A DNA stretch of 64,000 nucleotides from Novosphingobium sp. KA1. Its GTDB lineage: Bacteria; Pseudomonadota; Alphaproteobacteria; Sphingomonadales; Sphingomonadaceae. Made by a program: the position numbers and the translations under genes. The notes beneath the pieces were generated by a model. That model was not told the origin of the DNA. It worked only from the letters and a program-made list of their open reading frames with translations, and made no database searches. Every line of letters starts with the position of its first letter. Position 1 is the first letter of the stretch. Positions 43,057 to 53,378 of the stretch are shown here, one piece after another. The stretch is taken from contig NZ_CP021247.1 in assembly GCF_017309955.1 (NCBI RefSeq), positions 1,265,001 to 1,329,000 of the forward strand. The letters are read 5' to 3'.

Positions 43057-44661
43057 GTGAAGCGCTTCGCCGCCCTGCTCGATGCGCTGGTCTATACCCG
43101 CAGCCGCAACGCGAAGCTGAAGCTTCTGGCGGACTACTTGCGCGACACGCCTGATCCCGATCGCGGCTGGGCGCTGGCGGCACTGACCGACGGGCTCGAC
43201 TTTCCGGCCGTGAAAAGTTCGACGATCCGCAACCTGATGACCGAGCGCGTCGATCCGATACTCTGGTCGCTCAGCCGCGACTACGTGGGCGATACGGCGG
43301 AAACCGCCAGCCTGCTCTGGCCGGGCCCGGAAAGCGCCGAAGACCCGCCAACGGTCAGTGAAGCCGTCGACACGCTGTCCCGCATGACTCGCGCCAATGT
43401 CATGACCGAACTGCCGCGCCTGCTCGACCGGCTCGATGCCGACCAGCGCTATGCCCTGCTCAAGCTGGCGACCGGCGCCATGCGGATCGGCATTTCCGCA
43501 AGGCTGGCCAAGACCGCCTTCGCACAGGCTTTCGACGTGGCGGTGGAGGACGTGGAGGAGCACTGGCACGGCCAGCAACCGCCTTATGCCGCACTGTTCG
43601 ATTGGGCCGCGCACGGGGCGCAGGCGCCCTCCACCGAAGACCTGCCGCTGTTCCGTCCCTTCATGCTGGCGCATCCGCTGGAAGCGGCCGAACTCGATCT
43701 TTCCGACTATGCCGCCGAATGGAAGTGGGACGGCATTCGCGTACAGGTGGTGCGGGTAAACGGCGAAACCCGCGTCTATTCGCGCTCGGGCGACGATATC
43801 TCGGGGAGCTTTCCGGAAATCGCCCAAGCACTCCATGTCGATGCCGTGCTGGATGGCGAACTGCTGGTGCGCGGCTCGCATCAGGGGCGCGAGGAAGGCG
43901 GCGCCGCCAGCTTCAACGCCTTGCAGCAGCGCCTTGGCCGCAAGACCGTCTCGAAGACGATGCTCGCCGAATACCCGGCCTTCGTGCGCCTCTACGATGT
44001 GCTGATACTGGAGCGCGAGGACCTGCGCCCCCTGCCCTGGAGCGAACGCCGCGCCCGACTGGAAGCGCTGATCCGGCGCCTCGATCCCGACCATTTCGAC
44101 CTCAGCATGGTGATTCCAGCCGCGACCTTCGCCGAGCTCGCCACCATCCGCGAAAAGGCGCGCGAGGATGCGATCGAGGGAGTCATGCTCAAGCGCCGCG
44201 ACAGTACCTATGTCGCCGGGCGCAAGACCGGGCTCTGGTACAAGTGGAAGCGTGATCCGCTGCTGATCGACTGCGTGCTGATGTATGCCCAGCGTGGCAG
44301 CGGCAAGCGGTCCTCGTTCTATTCCGACTACACGTTCGGCTGCTGGGACGGAGACCCGGACGATCTGACGAATGGGGGCGCCGAGCTGTTGCCGGTGGGC
44401 AAGGCCTATTTCGGATTCACCGATGAGGAACTGAAATGGCTGGATCGCCATGTGCGGGGTCACACGGTGAATCGCTTCGGCCCGGTGCGGGAGACCGACA
44501 AGTCGCTGGTGCTGGAAGTCGCCTTCGATTCGGTCCACCCCAGCAAGCGCCACAAGTCGGGCCTCGCCATGCGCTTCCCCCGCATCCACCGCATTCGCGC
44601 CGACAAGCCCGCGCACGAGGCAGATCGCATCGAAACCTTGCGGGCATTGGTGCGCGATTGA
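43057..44661 (+). CDS. ATP-dependent DNA ligase (LigC/LigB-like)
   Basis: A 534-residue ligase for nick sealing in DNA repair. N-terminal helical domain, then the adenylation domain with catalytic Lys223 in EWKWDGIR, RSGDDISGSFPE, LDGELLVRG and VMLKRRDSTY; the OB-fold carries LWYKWKRDP. Starts at GTG directly after the exonuclease stop (TGA then GTG). The helicase (Lhr) and phosphoesterase genes that often complete this set are not in the window. Confidence 0.92.
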   Translation: MKRFAALLDALVYTRSRNAKLKLLADYLRDTPDPDRGWALAALTDGLDFPAVKSSTIRNLMTERVDPILWSLSRDYVGDTAETASLLWPGPESAEDPPTVSEAVDTLSRMTRANVMTELPRLLDRLDADQRYALLKLATGAMRIGISARLAKTAFAQAFDVAVEDVEEHWHGQQPPYAALFDWAAHGAQAPSTEDLPLFRPFMLAHPLEAAELDLSDYAAEWKWDGIRVQVVRVNGETRVYSRSGDDISGSFPEIAQALHVDAVLDGELLVRGSHQGREEGGAASFNALQQRLGRKTVSKTMLAEYPAFVRLYDVLILEREDLRPLPWSERRARLEALIRRLDPDHFDLSMVIPAATFAELATIREKAREDAIEGVMLKRRDSTYVAGRKTGLWYKWKRDPLLIDCVLMYAQRGSGKRSSFYSDYTFGCWDGDPDDLTNGGAELLPVGKAYFGFTDEELKWLDRHVRGHTVNRFGPVRETDKSLVLEVAFDSVHPSKRHKSGLAMRFPRIHRIRADKPAHEADRIETLRALVRD

Positions 44662-44670
44662 CGCGAATCA

Positions 44671-44686
44671 AGTTCCACGTGGAACC
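44671..44686. promoter_or_regulatory. parS-like site, two mismatches, intergenic
   Basis: AGTTCCACGTGGAACC holds the full 14-base parS core GTTCCACGTGGAAC in the gap between the ligase and haemoglobin genes. Only the two outermost bases differ from the consensus. Confidence 0.6.
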
Positions 44687-44737
44687 TCTGGTCTATTCCG
44701 TCAGCATCACCACTTGCGCGCCGGAGAGACCTGCCCC

Positions 44738-45127
44738 GTGACCACCGAAACGACCCAATCCCCGCACGACCAGATTGGCGGCGCGCCCGTGTTCGACGCC
44801 ATCGCCAACCGCTTCTACGACCTGATGGAGCAGGACCCGGCCTATGCCGAACTGCGCGCGATGCATGCCCCGGACCTCGAACCGATGCGCCGGAGCCTGC
44901 CGCGCTTCCTCGCCGGCTGGGCGGGCGGTCCGCGCGACTGGTTCGAGGCCAACCCCGGCAAATGCATGATGAGCATGCACCGCGAGTTCCCCATCGACCG
45001 CCAGACGGCCGGGCAATGGGCCGATGCCATGACCCGGGCCATCGCCGATGTCGCGCCGCAGCCCGAAAGCATCGCGCAGGCCATGACCGACGTGCTGTCC
45101 CGCATGGCGCGCGGCATGGGTCGCTAA
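44738..45127 (+). CDS. Truncated haemoglobin, group II
   Basis: A 129-residue globin of the trHbO group, involved in O2 or NO/peroxide handling. IGGAPVFDAIANRFYDLM matches the N-terminal helix, WAGGPRDWFEANPG the CD region and MMSMHREFPI holds the proximal His. The start is GTG 44738 after GGAGAG; TTG 44714 is less likely. Separate from the ligase operon by the parS-like site. Confidence 0.85.
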   Translation: MTTETTQSPHDQIGGAPVFDAIANRFYDLMEQDPAYAELRAMHAPDLEPMRRSLPRFLAGWAGGPRDWFEANPGKCMMSMHREFPIDRQTAGQWADAMTRAIADVAPQPESIAQAMTDVLSRMARGMGR

Positions 45128-45155
45128 AGCGCAAACCTGCCGCTATCGTCGCGAT

Positions 45156-45797
45156 GTGAACCGGCTCGATCGTCCCCGCCGCCTGTTGGCCGCCGCCCTT
45201 GCCGGGCTGGCCGGTTATGTCGACGCCGTGGGATTCCTCTCTGCCGACCGTTATTTCGTCTCGTTCATGTCGGGCAACACGACCCGGCTGGCGACCGAAC
45301 TGATCGCCGACACTCCGCGCGCGGCAATACCCGCCCTGCTGATCGTTGGTTTCGTGCTGGGAGTGGCGCTCGGTCATGTGGCCGCCGAAAGGGCGGGCAT
45401 CTGGCGCAAGCCGGTGGTGCTGGGGCTGGTCACCAGCCTGCTGCTGTTCGGCGCGCTGCTGGCGGTTTTTGGACAAAAAGCGGCGATGATGGCCATGCTG
45501 GTGCTGGCGATGGGCGCGCTCAACACCGCGCTGCGTCAGGGAGAGACGCCGATCGCCCTCACCTATCTGACCGGCGCCCTGGTGCGGATCGGACAGGGGC
45601 TTGGCGGCATCGTCACCGGTCGGCGCGAAGAAGGGCTGGTTTCGTTCATTGCCTTGTGGCTGGCGCTCGCCTGCGGAGCGGCCATCGGTGCAAGCCTGTT
45701 CCTTGCCTATGGACCCGCCTGCCTGCTGCTGGCGGTGGCCTGCGCCGCCGCGATGACTTTCGCCGGCTACCGCATCGCGCAGGCTACAGCGCGATAG
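45156..45797 (+). CDS. DUF1275 (YoaK-like) membrane protein
   Basis: A 213-residue inner-membrane protein with about six hydrophobic helices. The DUF1275 signature is AGYVDAVGFLSADRYFVSFMSGN. GTG start. Function unknown. It overlaps the end of the converging DUF167 gene by 14 bases. Confidence 0.85.
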   Translation: MNRLDRPRRLLAAALAGLAGYVDAVGFLSADRYFVSFMSGNTTRLATELIADTPRAAIPALLIVGFVLGVALGHVAAERAGIWRKPVVLGLVTSLLLFGALLAVFGQKAAMMAMLVLAMGALNTALRQGETPIALTYLTGALVRIGQGLGGIVTGRREEGLVSFIALWLALACGAAIGASLFLAYGPACLLLAVACAAAMTFAGYRIAQATAR

Positions 45798-46065
45798 AAA
45801 ACTGCTTCTCGCGCGAAGTTGCGCCGCGCAACAAGGCAATGCGCGAGGGTGCCAGATCCAGCGCCGCCGCCAGAATCGCGCGCACCGCCTCGTTCGCCTT
45901 GCCGTCTTCGGGCTTGGCGCGGACTTTCACGTGAAGCCGCCCCTCGGCGATCTCCAACGCCTCGACCTTGGCACCGGGGGTCACGCGCACGGCCAGCCGC
46001 TGCTCGGAATCGATCAGGGCCCGCACCGCCTCGGCAGAAGGAAGAGCCAGCTTTGGTTTTGCCAT
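45784..46065 (-). CDS. DUF167 (YggU) family protein
   Basis: A 93-residue protein of the small DUF167 fold: LAVRVTPGAKVEALEIAEGR, then VKVRAKPEDGKANEAV and the C-terminal GATSREKQF. Role unknown, often near RNA-related or envelope genes. The start touches the carbonic-anhydrase gene (one-base overlap). Confidence 0.88.
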   Translation of the reverse strand: MAKPKLALPSAEAVRALIDSEQRLAVRVTPGAKVEALEIAEGRLHVKVRAKPEDGKANEAVRAILAAALDLAPSRIALLRGATSREKQFSIAL

Positions 46066-46622
46066 CAGCGCAGGAGACCAAGCGCCTCGGCATGCTGGCG
46101 CCCACGCTCGACATAGGCCTGCACACCCGCCTGATTGCCGGCAATCGCCGCCTCGTCCAGATCGCGCAGATACTTGGCCGGACGCCCCATCCAGAGCTGC
46201 CGCGCGCCGATGCGCTTGCCGGTAAGCTGCGCGCCCGCCGCCAGCATCCCGTCGGATTCGATATGGCTGCCGTCCATGACGATGGCGCCAAGGCCCACAA
46301 AGGCACGGTCTTCCAGCGTGCAGCCATGAACCATCGCCATATGCCCGATCAGCACGTCCTCGCCGATCAGCGTCGGATACCCTTCAGGCCGCGCGGGCTT
46401 GGGGCTGTCGCAGTGAATCACCGTTCCGTCCTGCACATTGGTCCGCGCACCGATCACCACCCGGTTCACGTCGGCGCGGATCACGCAGTTGTACCAGATG
46501 CTGACGTCCGGCCCGATCTCGACATCGCCGATGATCCGGCAACCGGGCGCGATGAAAGCGCTGGAATGGATACGCGGCGCCTTGCCATTGAAGGCGGCCA
46601 CAGTCACGTCGGTGCGATTCAT
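46065..46622 (-). CDS. Gamma-carbonic-anhydrase family protein
   Basis: A 185-residue left-handed beta-helix trimer protein. Three His ligands appear in VIHCDS and IGHMAMVHGCTLED, so metal binding is likely. VSIWYNCVIRADVN and SHIESDGMLAAGAQLTG are typical coils. Anhydrase activity is not guaranteed for this family. Followed directly by the DUF167 gene. Confidence 0.9.
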   Translation of the reverse strand: MNRTDVTVAAFNGKAPRIHSSAFIAPGCRIIGDVEIGPDVSIWYNCVIRADVNRVVIGARTNVQDGTVIHCDSPKPARPEGYPTLIGEDVLIGHMAMVHGCTLEDRAFVGLGAIVMDGSHIESDGMLAAGAQLTGKRIGARQLWMGRPAKYLRDLDEAAIAGNQAGVQAYVERGRQHAEALGLLR

Positions 46623-46644
46623 TGTCGTTCCTCTCCCGCCGCGA

Positions 46645-47220
46645 TCAGCGCGGCTGCGCGGCCCATTCGTCGCGGGTGATCGAATAGACGATCGTATGGC
46701 GCAAGGGAGGCTCGAAACGCGGATCGTCGTAATCGAGCTCCTCGCGCCGACGCATCCCCAGCCGGCGCATCAGGCCCCAGCTGGCCTCGTTCTCGATCAC
46801 GGTGATGGCATAGATCTCCGCCGCCCCGAACCGTCCGAAACCGGCATCGAGCGAGGCAATCGCGGCTTCCTTCGCATAGCCCTTGCCATGGGCATCGCTG
46901 CGCAGGCGCCAGCCGATCTCGAATTCGCCGGGGAACGAAGCCCCCGGCGCGTCGATCTTCTTGAGCCCGCAGAATCCCAGCAACTCGCCCGAGAGATCGC
47001 CATGATCGGCCTTGCGCTCGACCAGCCAGAACGTGTGCCCATAGCTCTCGTGAAAGCCGATCATGCGGGCTTCCGACTGGGCCAGCCGCTCCGCATCCAT
47101 CACCCCGCCCAGCCAGCGCATGACCTCGGGATTGTTGGTCACCTCGGCAAAACGCGCCATGTCGCCGCGCTGCCAGCTCCGCAGCACCAGCCGGTCGGTT
47201 TCGAGGCGGAAGTCCGTCAT
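46645..47220 (-). CDS. GNAT-family N-acetyltransferase
   Basis: A 191-residue acetyltransferase of the RimJ/ribosomal-protein type: MTDFRLETDRLVLRSWQ at the start, FEIGWRLRSDAHGKGYAKEA as the acetyl-CoA loop (adjacent pieces) and ENEASWGLMRRLGM. Substrate unknown. The chosen ATG at 47220 lies four bases after the hemB stop; the longer reading to 47259 overlaps hemB. Confidence 0.88.
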   Translation of the reverse strand: MTDFRLETDRLVLRSWQRGDMARFAEVTNNPEVMRWLGGVMDAERLAQSEARMIGFHESYGHTFWLVERKADHGDLSGELLGFCGLKKIDAPGASFPGEFEIGWRLRSDAHGKGYAKEAAIASLDAGFGRFGAAEIYAITVIENEASWGLMRRLGMRRREELDYDDPRFEPPLRHTIVYSITRDEWAAQPR

Positions 47221-47224
47221 GACG

Positions 47225-48253
<1,029 letters not shown>

Positions 48254-48320
48254 TCAATGAGACGGACTGTCCAAGGCCGCAAACCCGCTTGCGCCGCGCG
48301 CATGCCGGAAAGCGAGCAGA

Positions 48321-49886
48321 TCAGAAGGTCTTGGGCTCCAGCCGATCGATCTCGCGCCGGGCGCCGGGTGATGCATTGAGCGCCGGCGCGACCGAACTCA
48401 GCGCCTCGCCCGGTTGCACGTTGAGCAGCGCCTTCATGCGCGCATCGAAGGCGTTCTTTTCCTTGCCGTCGATACGCGGGCCCGAAACGAAGCGCAGGCC
48501 TGCCGGATTGATCGTCTGCCCGCCGCGATAGGCTTCGAAGTGGAGATGCGGCCCGGTCGAAAGCCCCGAGGACCCGACATAACCGATCACCTGCCCGGCC
48601 CGGACGCGGGTTCCGGCGGGAACGGCGATGCGGCTCATGTGGCCATAGCCGGTGCCAAGGCCGCCGCCATGCTCGATGCGGACATAGTTGCCGTGCCCGC
48701 CGTGGCGGCCCGAGAAACTCACCACACCGTCGGCAACGGCATAGATCGGCGAGCCATAAGCCGCGCCATAGTCGATCCCGGCGTGCATGCGCACGTAGCC
48801 CAGAATCGGGTGGCGGCGCATGCCGTAGGGCGAAGTCTGGTGCCCGGCCACCGGCATGCCCGCCGCCGTGCTGCGCGATTCCGCAAGGCCGGCGGCGGCG
48901 ACCATCTCGCCATCCTGTCCCCAGCGCAGCAATTGCAGGCGCGGTTTGCCGCCATGTTCCAGCCCCGCATAGAGCAGGTTGCCCACCTGCCGCTCGCCCT
49001 TGGCCGACCGCTTGTAGGCCATGACGATATCGAATTCGTCGTTGCCGCGGATGTCGCTTTCGAGGCTGACGTATTTGTCGATGGCCTGAAGGTAGGCCTG
49101 AATCGCCGCGATCGGCGCCCCGGCGTTGCGCGCCGAACGATAGAGGCTGGAGCCGACCGTGCCGCGAATGCGCAGCGGCGTCTCGTCCACATGAATCGGA
49201 TGGCGCACCAGCGACAGGCCGCCGCCGCCGCGCTGGACCGTCAGGTCCATGTCGAAACGCGCCCGGAAGTTCATCGCGGTCAGCGCCCGCGGCGCGCCGG
49301 GGGCAGGACGGGCGCCCAGCGTCACATCGAACTGCGTGCCCGGCTCGATCTGGTCGAGCGGCACCGCCTGCCCGACCAGCGCGCCGATGCGCCCGGCATC
49401 GTCATCGCTGACCCCGACCCGTTCGAGCATCCGGGCAAAACTGTCACCCTGGCCCAGGGTGGCGACCAGATCGACACTCGGCCGTTCCGGTACGCTGCCG
49501 AGCGGGCGGACCAGCGGGCTGGCGCCCATGTGCCGCCCGGCATCGGCGCCGAGGGCCAGCGGAGCGATCGTCTGGCTGCGGAACTCGTCGCGCTCGCGCG
49601 CCTTGAGCGGCACCGTGGTGGCCGCCTCGACCGACGAGACATCGGGCCACAGCGCGATCGCGGCCACCGAAAGGCCCAGCATCGTCGCCATGCCGCGCAG
49701 CCAGCGGCGGCTGCCGATGTCGCAGGCAAGGTCGGGGGCGATCTCGATGCGCTGGCACCAATGCTCGATGCCATGCTTCCAGGCGCCGATCCGCTGCGCC
49801 AGACGCGGTCTGGCGGCGGCGTCCGGCGGGGAGGCGGGAGACGGTGCAGCCAGGGATTCGGGCACGACTTGCGCATGCGACAGCAC
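48321..49886 (-). CDS. M23-family peptidoglycan endopeptidase with N-terminal membrane anchor
   Basis: A 521-residue periplasmic peptidase. One N-terminal hydrophobic helix (MATMLGLSVAAIALWP), an OapA/Csd3-like middle region (LGQGDSFARMLERVGV), and a C-terminal LytM domain with intact ligands RMHAGIDYGA and PHLHFEAYRG. It should cut cross-links to allow wall expansion. It is a second active M23 enzyme in the window besides the bactofilin partner, and unlike the degenerate EnvC-like protein. ATG at 49886. Confidence 0.9.
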   Translation of the reverse strand: MLSHAQVVPESLAAPSPASPPDAAARPRLAQRIGAWKHGIEHWCQRIEIAPDLACDIGSRRWLRGMATMLGLSVAAIALWPDVSSVEAATTVPLKARERDEFRSQTIAPLALGADAGRHMGASPLVRPLGSVPERPSVDLVATLGQGDSFARMLERVGVSDDDAGRIGALVGQAVPLDQIEPGTQFDVTLGARPAPGAPRALTAMNFRARFDMDLTVQRGGGGLSLVRHPIHVDETPLRIRGTVGSSLYRSARNAGAPIAAIQAYLQAIDKYVSLESDIRGNDEFDIVMAYKRSAKGERQVGNLLYAGLEHGGKPRLQLLRWGQDGEMVAAAGLAESRSTAAGMPVAGHQTSPYGMRRHPILGYVRMHAGIDYGAAYGSPIYAVADGVVSFSGRHGGHGNYVRIEHGGGLGTGYGHMSRIAVPAGTRVRAGQVIGYVGSSGLSTGPHLHFEAYRGGQTINPAGLRFVSGPRIDGKEKNAFDARMKALLNVQPGEALSSVAPALNASPGARREIDRLEPKTF

Positions 49887-50137
49887 GGCAACCCCGGCGC
49901 CGCCCTGCCCCGCTTCGAGGCTCCCTTCCAGCCCCCCGCCATGTCCAAGATCCTTGAACAGATGCCCGTCCTTGTTGCGAAGCCAGCGGCTTCAAAAATC
50001 GCGCGCCCGACGAAGGGCTTGGCCCTGCCTTCTGCGCCAACAAGGTTAATTGCCACCTAACGCTGTGGATTTCTGACCCGTTTTTCGGCGGACCGAGTCT
50101 TGCGGGCGCCCGGCGCCAATGCCAAATCAGGCGGGTA

Positions 50138-52693
50138 ATGCCTTACAAGCCGCATGCTTCGTCGCGAAACGACGCTCCCAGCGGGGTCAAGGCGGTGCTC
50201 GGACCAACGAACACCGGCAAGACCCACCTCGCCATCGAGCGGCTCTGCGCCCATTCCAGCGGCGCCATCGGCTTCCCGCTGCGCCTGCTCGCCCGCGAGG
50301 TCTACGACCGCGTCTGCAAGATCAAGGGCGAGGCCAACGTCGCGCTGATTACCGGCGAGGAGCGGATCGAACCGAAAAACGCGCGCTACCTGCTCTGCAC
50401 CGCCGAGGCGATGCCGGTGACCGACCGCAGCCTTGCCTTCGTGGCCATCGACGAGGCCCAGATCGGTGCCGACCGCGAGCGCGGCCATGTCTTCACCGAC
50501 CGCCTGCTCCACGCCCGCGGACGCGAGGAGACGATGATCCTCGGCTCTTCCACCATCGAGCCGCTGGTGAAGGCACTGGTGCCCGGCGTCGAGGTGATCA
50601 CCCGCCCGCGCTTTTCCACGCTCTCGCATATCGGCGCGAAAAAACTCAGCCGGATCCCGCCGCGCAGCGCCATCGTCGCCTTCTCGACCGAGCAGGTCTA
50701 CGCCATCGCCGAAATGCTGCGGCGCTTTCGCGGCGGCGCCGCCGTGGTCATGGGCGCGCTGAGCCCGCAGACACGCAATGCGCAGGTCGAGCTCTACCAG
50801 TCGGGCGAAGTCGACTATCTTGTCGCCACCGATGCCATCGGCATGGGCCTCAACCTCGATGTCCAGCATGTCGCCTTTGCCGGGCTCTCGAAATACGACG
50901 GGCGCCGCCATCGCCGCCTGACCACCTCGGAAATGGCCCAGATCGCCGGACGCGCCGGACGTCACCAGACCGACGGCAGCTTCGGCACGCTGACCGGATC
51001 GGGCGGGCACGATTCCGAATTCGAGCCGGAAGAGATCTACGCGATCGAGGAGCACCGCTTCCCGCCGCTGACCAAGCTGTTCTGGCGCGAACCCGAACCG
51101 CGTTTCGACAGCATCGCCGCGCTGATCGGCGATCTCGAATCCCCGCCCGACCGCGCCGAACTGGCCCCGGCCCCCGAAGCCATCGACCTTGCCGTGCTCA
51201 AGCGCCTGTCCGAGGACGGCGACATTGCCGCGTCGGTGCGCGGCCATGCCCAGGTCGCCCGGTTCTGGGACGTCTGCCGCCTGCCCGATTTCCGGCAGCA
51301 GGGCGCGGAGACTCATTCGCGTTTTGTCGCCCGGCTCTGGCAGGACCTCAGCCACGGCCAGCTCGGCGCCGACTACATGGCCCAGCAGATTGCCCAGCTC
51401 GACCGTACCGGCGGCGATATCGACACGCTGCAGGGGCGGATTGCCGCGATCCGGTCCTGGGCCTATATCGCCCAGCGCCCCGACTGGGTGCTTGCCCGCG
51501 AGGAAATGGCGGCGCGCGCCCGGGCGGTCGAGGCGCGGCTTTCCGACGCGCTTCACGGCAAGCTTACCGAACGTTTCATCAATCGCAGGACTGCCGTGCT
51601 CATGAAGAAACTCGGCCCCGACGCCGGACTGCTCTCGGTCCGCCTCGAAGACGAGGAAGTGCTGGTCGAAGGCGAGCATATCGGCTCGCTGCGCGGTTTT
51701 GCCTTCCAGGTCGATCCCGGCACCCGCCTCACCGATCGCAAGCTGCTGCTGGCGGCGGCCGAGCGCCACTTGCCCGCCCTGCTCCAGCGCCGCGCCGATG
51801 CCCTGGCCGCCGCGATTCACGACGGCAACGCGGAGCTGACCCTGAATGCGGGCCAGCTCCGCTGGGAAGGCGAGAAAATCGCCGCGCTCGGGCCCGGCCG
51901 GTCGCTGCTGACGCCCTCCCTGGTGCCCGACCGCGTGCTCGATGCCGTGCCCGGCCCTTCGCGCAAGGCCCTGGTGGCCGCGCTCGAAGCCTGGCTGGAC
52001 ACCGCGCTGGCGCCGCTCGCGCCGCTGGCAAAACTCGACGAGGCGAGCCGCAGCGAGGATGCCGGACCGGACCTGCGCGCCCTGCTGATCGCGCTGGTCG
52101 AATGCGGCGGCCTTTGCGCGCGGGAGGAAACCGGGGTCGACCGGCTCGACAAGCAGCGCCGTACCATGCTCGCCAGGCTCGGCGTGCGGGTCGGCGCGCT
52201 CGACCTGTTCGTTCCCGCCATGCTGAAACCCGGCCCGATCGCGCTGTGGCGCCAGCTTGCCCGGATCGCCGGAAAACAGGCCCCGGGCGGCGAGCCCGAC
52301 GCCGCGATGCCGCCCGCCATGGATGCCGCCAAGCGCCAGCGCGCGCCCGGCTACCGCAATCTCGGCAAGCAGCTGATCCGCCTCGACATGGCCGAGAAGC
52401 TGCTGCGCGAAGCCCACGAGGCCCGCGGCAGCGGCCCCGCATCGCGCGATTTTGCGCTCGATCCGGCGCGCGCCGTGTCGATGGGGCTGACCACCGCCAG
52501 TTATGCCCGCCTGCTGCGCATGGCCGGTTTCCAGCCGGTCATGCCCCGCCCGCTGGCCGAGGATGCCCACGGTCCCCCGGCCCCGGTGCGCTGGCGCTGG
52601 CGGCCGCCACGGCGGCAGGCCGAGGAACAGCCCCCCCAGCCGATCCGCAAGGACAGCGCCTTCGCGGCGCTGGGCGAACTGATCTCCCGCTGA
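50138..52693 (+). CDS. SUV3-like ATP-dependent RNA helicase
   Basis: An 851-residue helicase of the family found in alphaproteobacteria and mitochondria. Motif I GPTNTGKT (22-29), motif II DEAQ (105-108), ALITGEERIEP, MILGSSTIE, VATDAIGMGLNLD and QIAGRAGRH. The C-terminal 350 residues are Ala/Arg-rich and lineage-specific. A second long open frame overlaps this one (50119-52731) but has only shadow composition. Followed by S4, fdxA and carD genes on the same strand. Confidence 0.93.
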   Translation: MPYKPHASSRNDAPSGVKAVLGPTNTGKTHLAIERLCAHSSGAIGFPLRLLAREVYDRVCKIKGEANVALITGEERIEPKNARYLLCTAEAMPVTDRSLAFVAIDEAQIGADRERGHVFTDRLLHARGREETMILGSSTIEPLVKALVPGVEVITRPRFSTLSHIGAKKLSRIPPRSAIVAFSTEQVYAIAEMLRRFRGGAAVVMGALSPQTRNAQVELYQSGEVDYLVATDAIGMGLNLDVQHVAFAGLSKYDGRRHRRLTTSEMAQIAGRAGRHQTDGSFGTLTGSGGHDSEFEPEEIYAIEEHRFPPLTKLFWREPEPRFDSIAALIGDLESPPDRAELAPAPEAIDLAVLKRLSEDGDIAASVRGHAQVARFWDVCRLPDFRQQGAETHSRFVARLWQDLSHGQLGADYMAQQIAQLDRTGGDIDTLQGRIAAIRSWAYIAQRPDWVLAREEMAARARAVEARLSDALHGKLTERFINRRTAVLMKKLGPDAGLLSVRLEDEEVLVEGEHIGSLRGFAFQVDPGTRLTDRKLLLAAAERHLPALLQRRADALAAAIHDGNAELTLNAGQLRWEGEKIAALGPGRSLLTPSLVPDRVLDAVPGPSRKALVAALEAWLDTALAPLAPLAKLDEASRSEDAGPDLRALLIALVECGGLCAREETGVDRLDKQRRTMLARLGVRVGALDLFVPAMLKPGPIALWRQLARIAGKQAPGGEPDAAMPPAMDAAKRQRAPGYRNLGKQLIRLDMAEKLLREAHEARGSGPASRDFALDPARAVSMGLTTASYARLLRMAGFQPVMPRPLAEDAHGPPAPVRWRWRPPRRQAEEQPPQPIRKDSAFAALGELISR

Positions 52694-52727
52694 TGGACAC
52701 CGCGGGCACGGGAACGGAGGCAAGCGC

Positions 52728-53024
52728 TTGAGGATCGACAAGCTGCTCTGGTTCCTGCGCCTCACCAAGACCCGGCCGCTTGCCCAGAGCCTCGCCGAAT
52801 CCGGCCATCTGCGAATCAACGGCAAACGGATCGAGCGGGCCCACCAGAAGGTCGTCTGCGGCGATATCCTCACCCTGCCGACAGCGCAGGGTGCAAGGGT
52901 GATAGAAATCCTATCCCTTCCCGAGCGCCGCGGCCCTGCCCCCGAGGCGCAGTCCTGCTATAGAGTGCTTGACGCGGGGCCCGCTGATCCCATAGCAGCG
53001 GCCAACCGCAACGAGGCCGTCTAA
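52728..53024 (+). CDS. S4-domain RNA-binding protein (Hsp15-like)
   Basis: A 98-residue protein beginning MRIDKLLWFLRLTKTR, with the S4 core AQSLAESGHLRINGKRI and VVCGDILTL. Hsp15 relatives recycle stalled 50S subunits carrying nascent chains. TTG start at 52728. It follows the SUV3-like helicase, fitting an RNA/ribosome rescue theme. Confidence 0.9.
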   Translation: MRIDKLLWFLRLTKTRPLAQSLAESGHLRINGKRIERAHQKVVCGDILTLPTAQGARVIEILSLPERRGPAPEAQSCYRVLDAGPADPIAAANRNEAV

Positions 53025-53039
53025 GAGGAATACGCAGCC

Positions 53040-53378
53040 ATGACCTATGTCGTCACCGACAATTGCATCCGGTGCAAGTACATGGATTGCGTCGAAGTCT
53101 GTCCGGTGGACTGCTTCTACGAGGGCGAGAACATGCTGGTGATCAATCCCAGCGAGTGCATCGACTGCGGCGTCTGCGAGCCGGAGTGCCCCGCCGAAGC
53201 GATCCTGCCCGACACCGAGAGCGGCCTCGAGCAGTGGCTCGAACTCAACGCCAAGTATTCCGCCGAGTGGCCGAACCTGACCACCAAGAAGGACGCGCCG
53301 GCCGATGCCGACGCCATGCGCGGCGAAGAGAACAAGCTCGAAAAGTATTTTTCGCCCGAACCCGGCGAAGGCGACTGA
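53040..53378 (+). CDS. fdxA: Ferredoxin FdxA (3Fe-4S/4Fe-4S)
   Basis: A 112-residue seven-iron ferredoxin for electron transfer. Cys at 9, 12, 17, 21 and 25, then 40, 43, 46 and 50 ([12 protein letters not shown]) supply both clusters. The C-terminal acidic extension is typical of FdxA. Adjacent to the S4 gene (15 bases). Confidence 0.94.
   Translation: MTYVVTDNCIRCKYMDCVEVCPVDCFYEGENMLVINPSECIDCGVCEPECPAEAILPDTESGLEQWLELNAKYSAEWPNLTTKKDAPADADAMRGEENKLEKYFSPEPGEGD

Noticed and set aside
41905..44616. 903-residue open frame antisense to the exonuclease and ligase
   Set aside because: The forward strand has catalytic motifs of both enzymes.
49887..50137. Replication origin with DnaA boxes
   Set aside because: No perfect DnaA box and no AT-rich unwinding stretch were found, only a TGTGGAT fragment.
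50119..52731. 870-residue frame overlapping the SUV3-like helicase in another frame
   Set aside because: Only the 50138 frame has helicase motifs.
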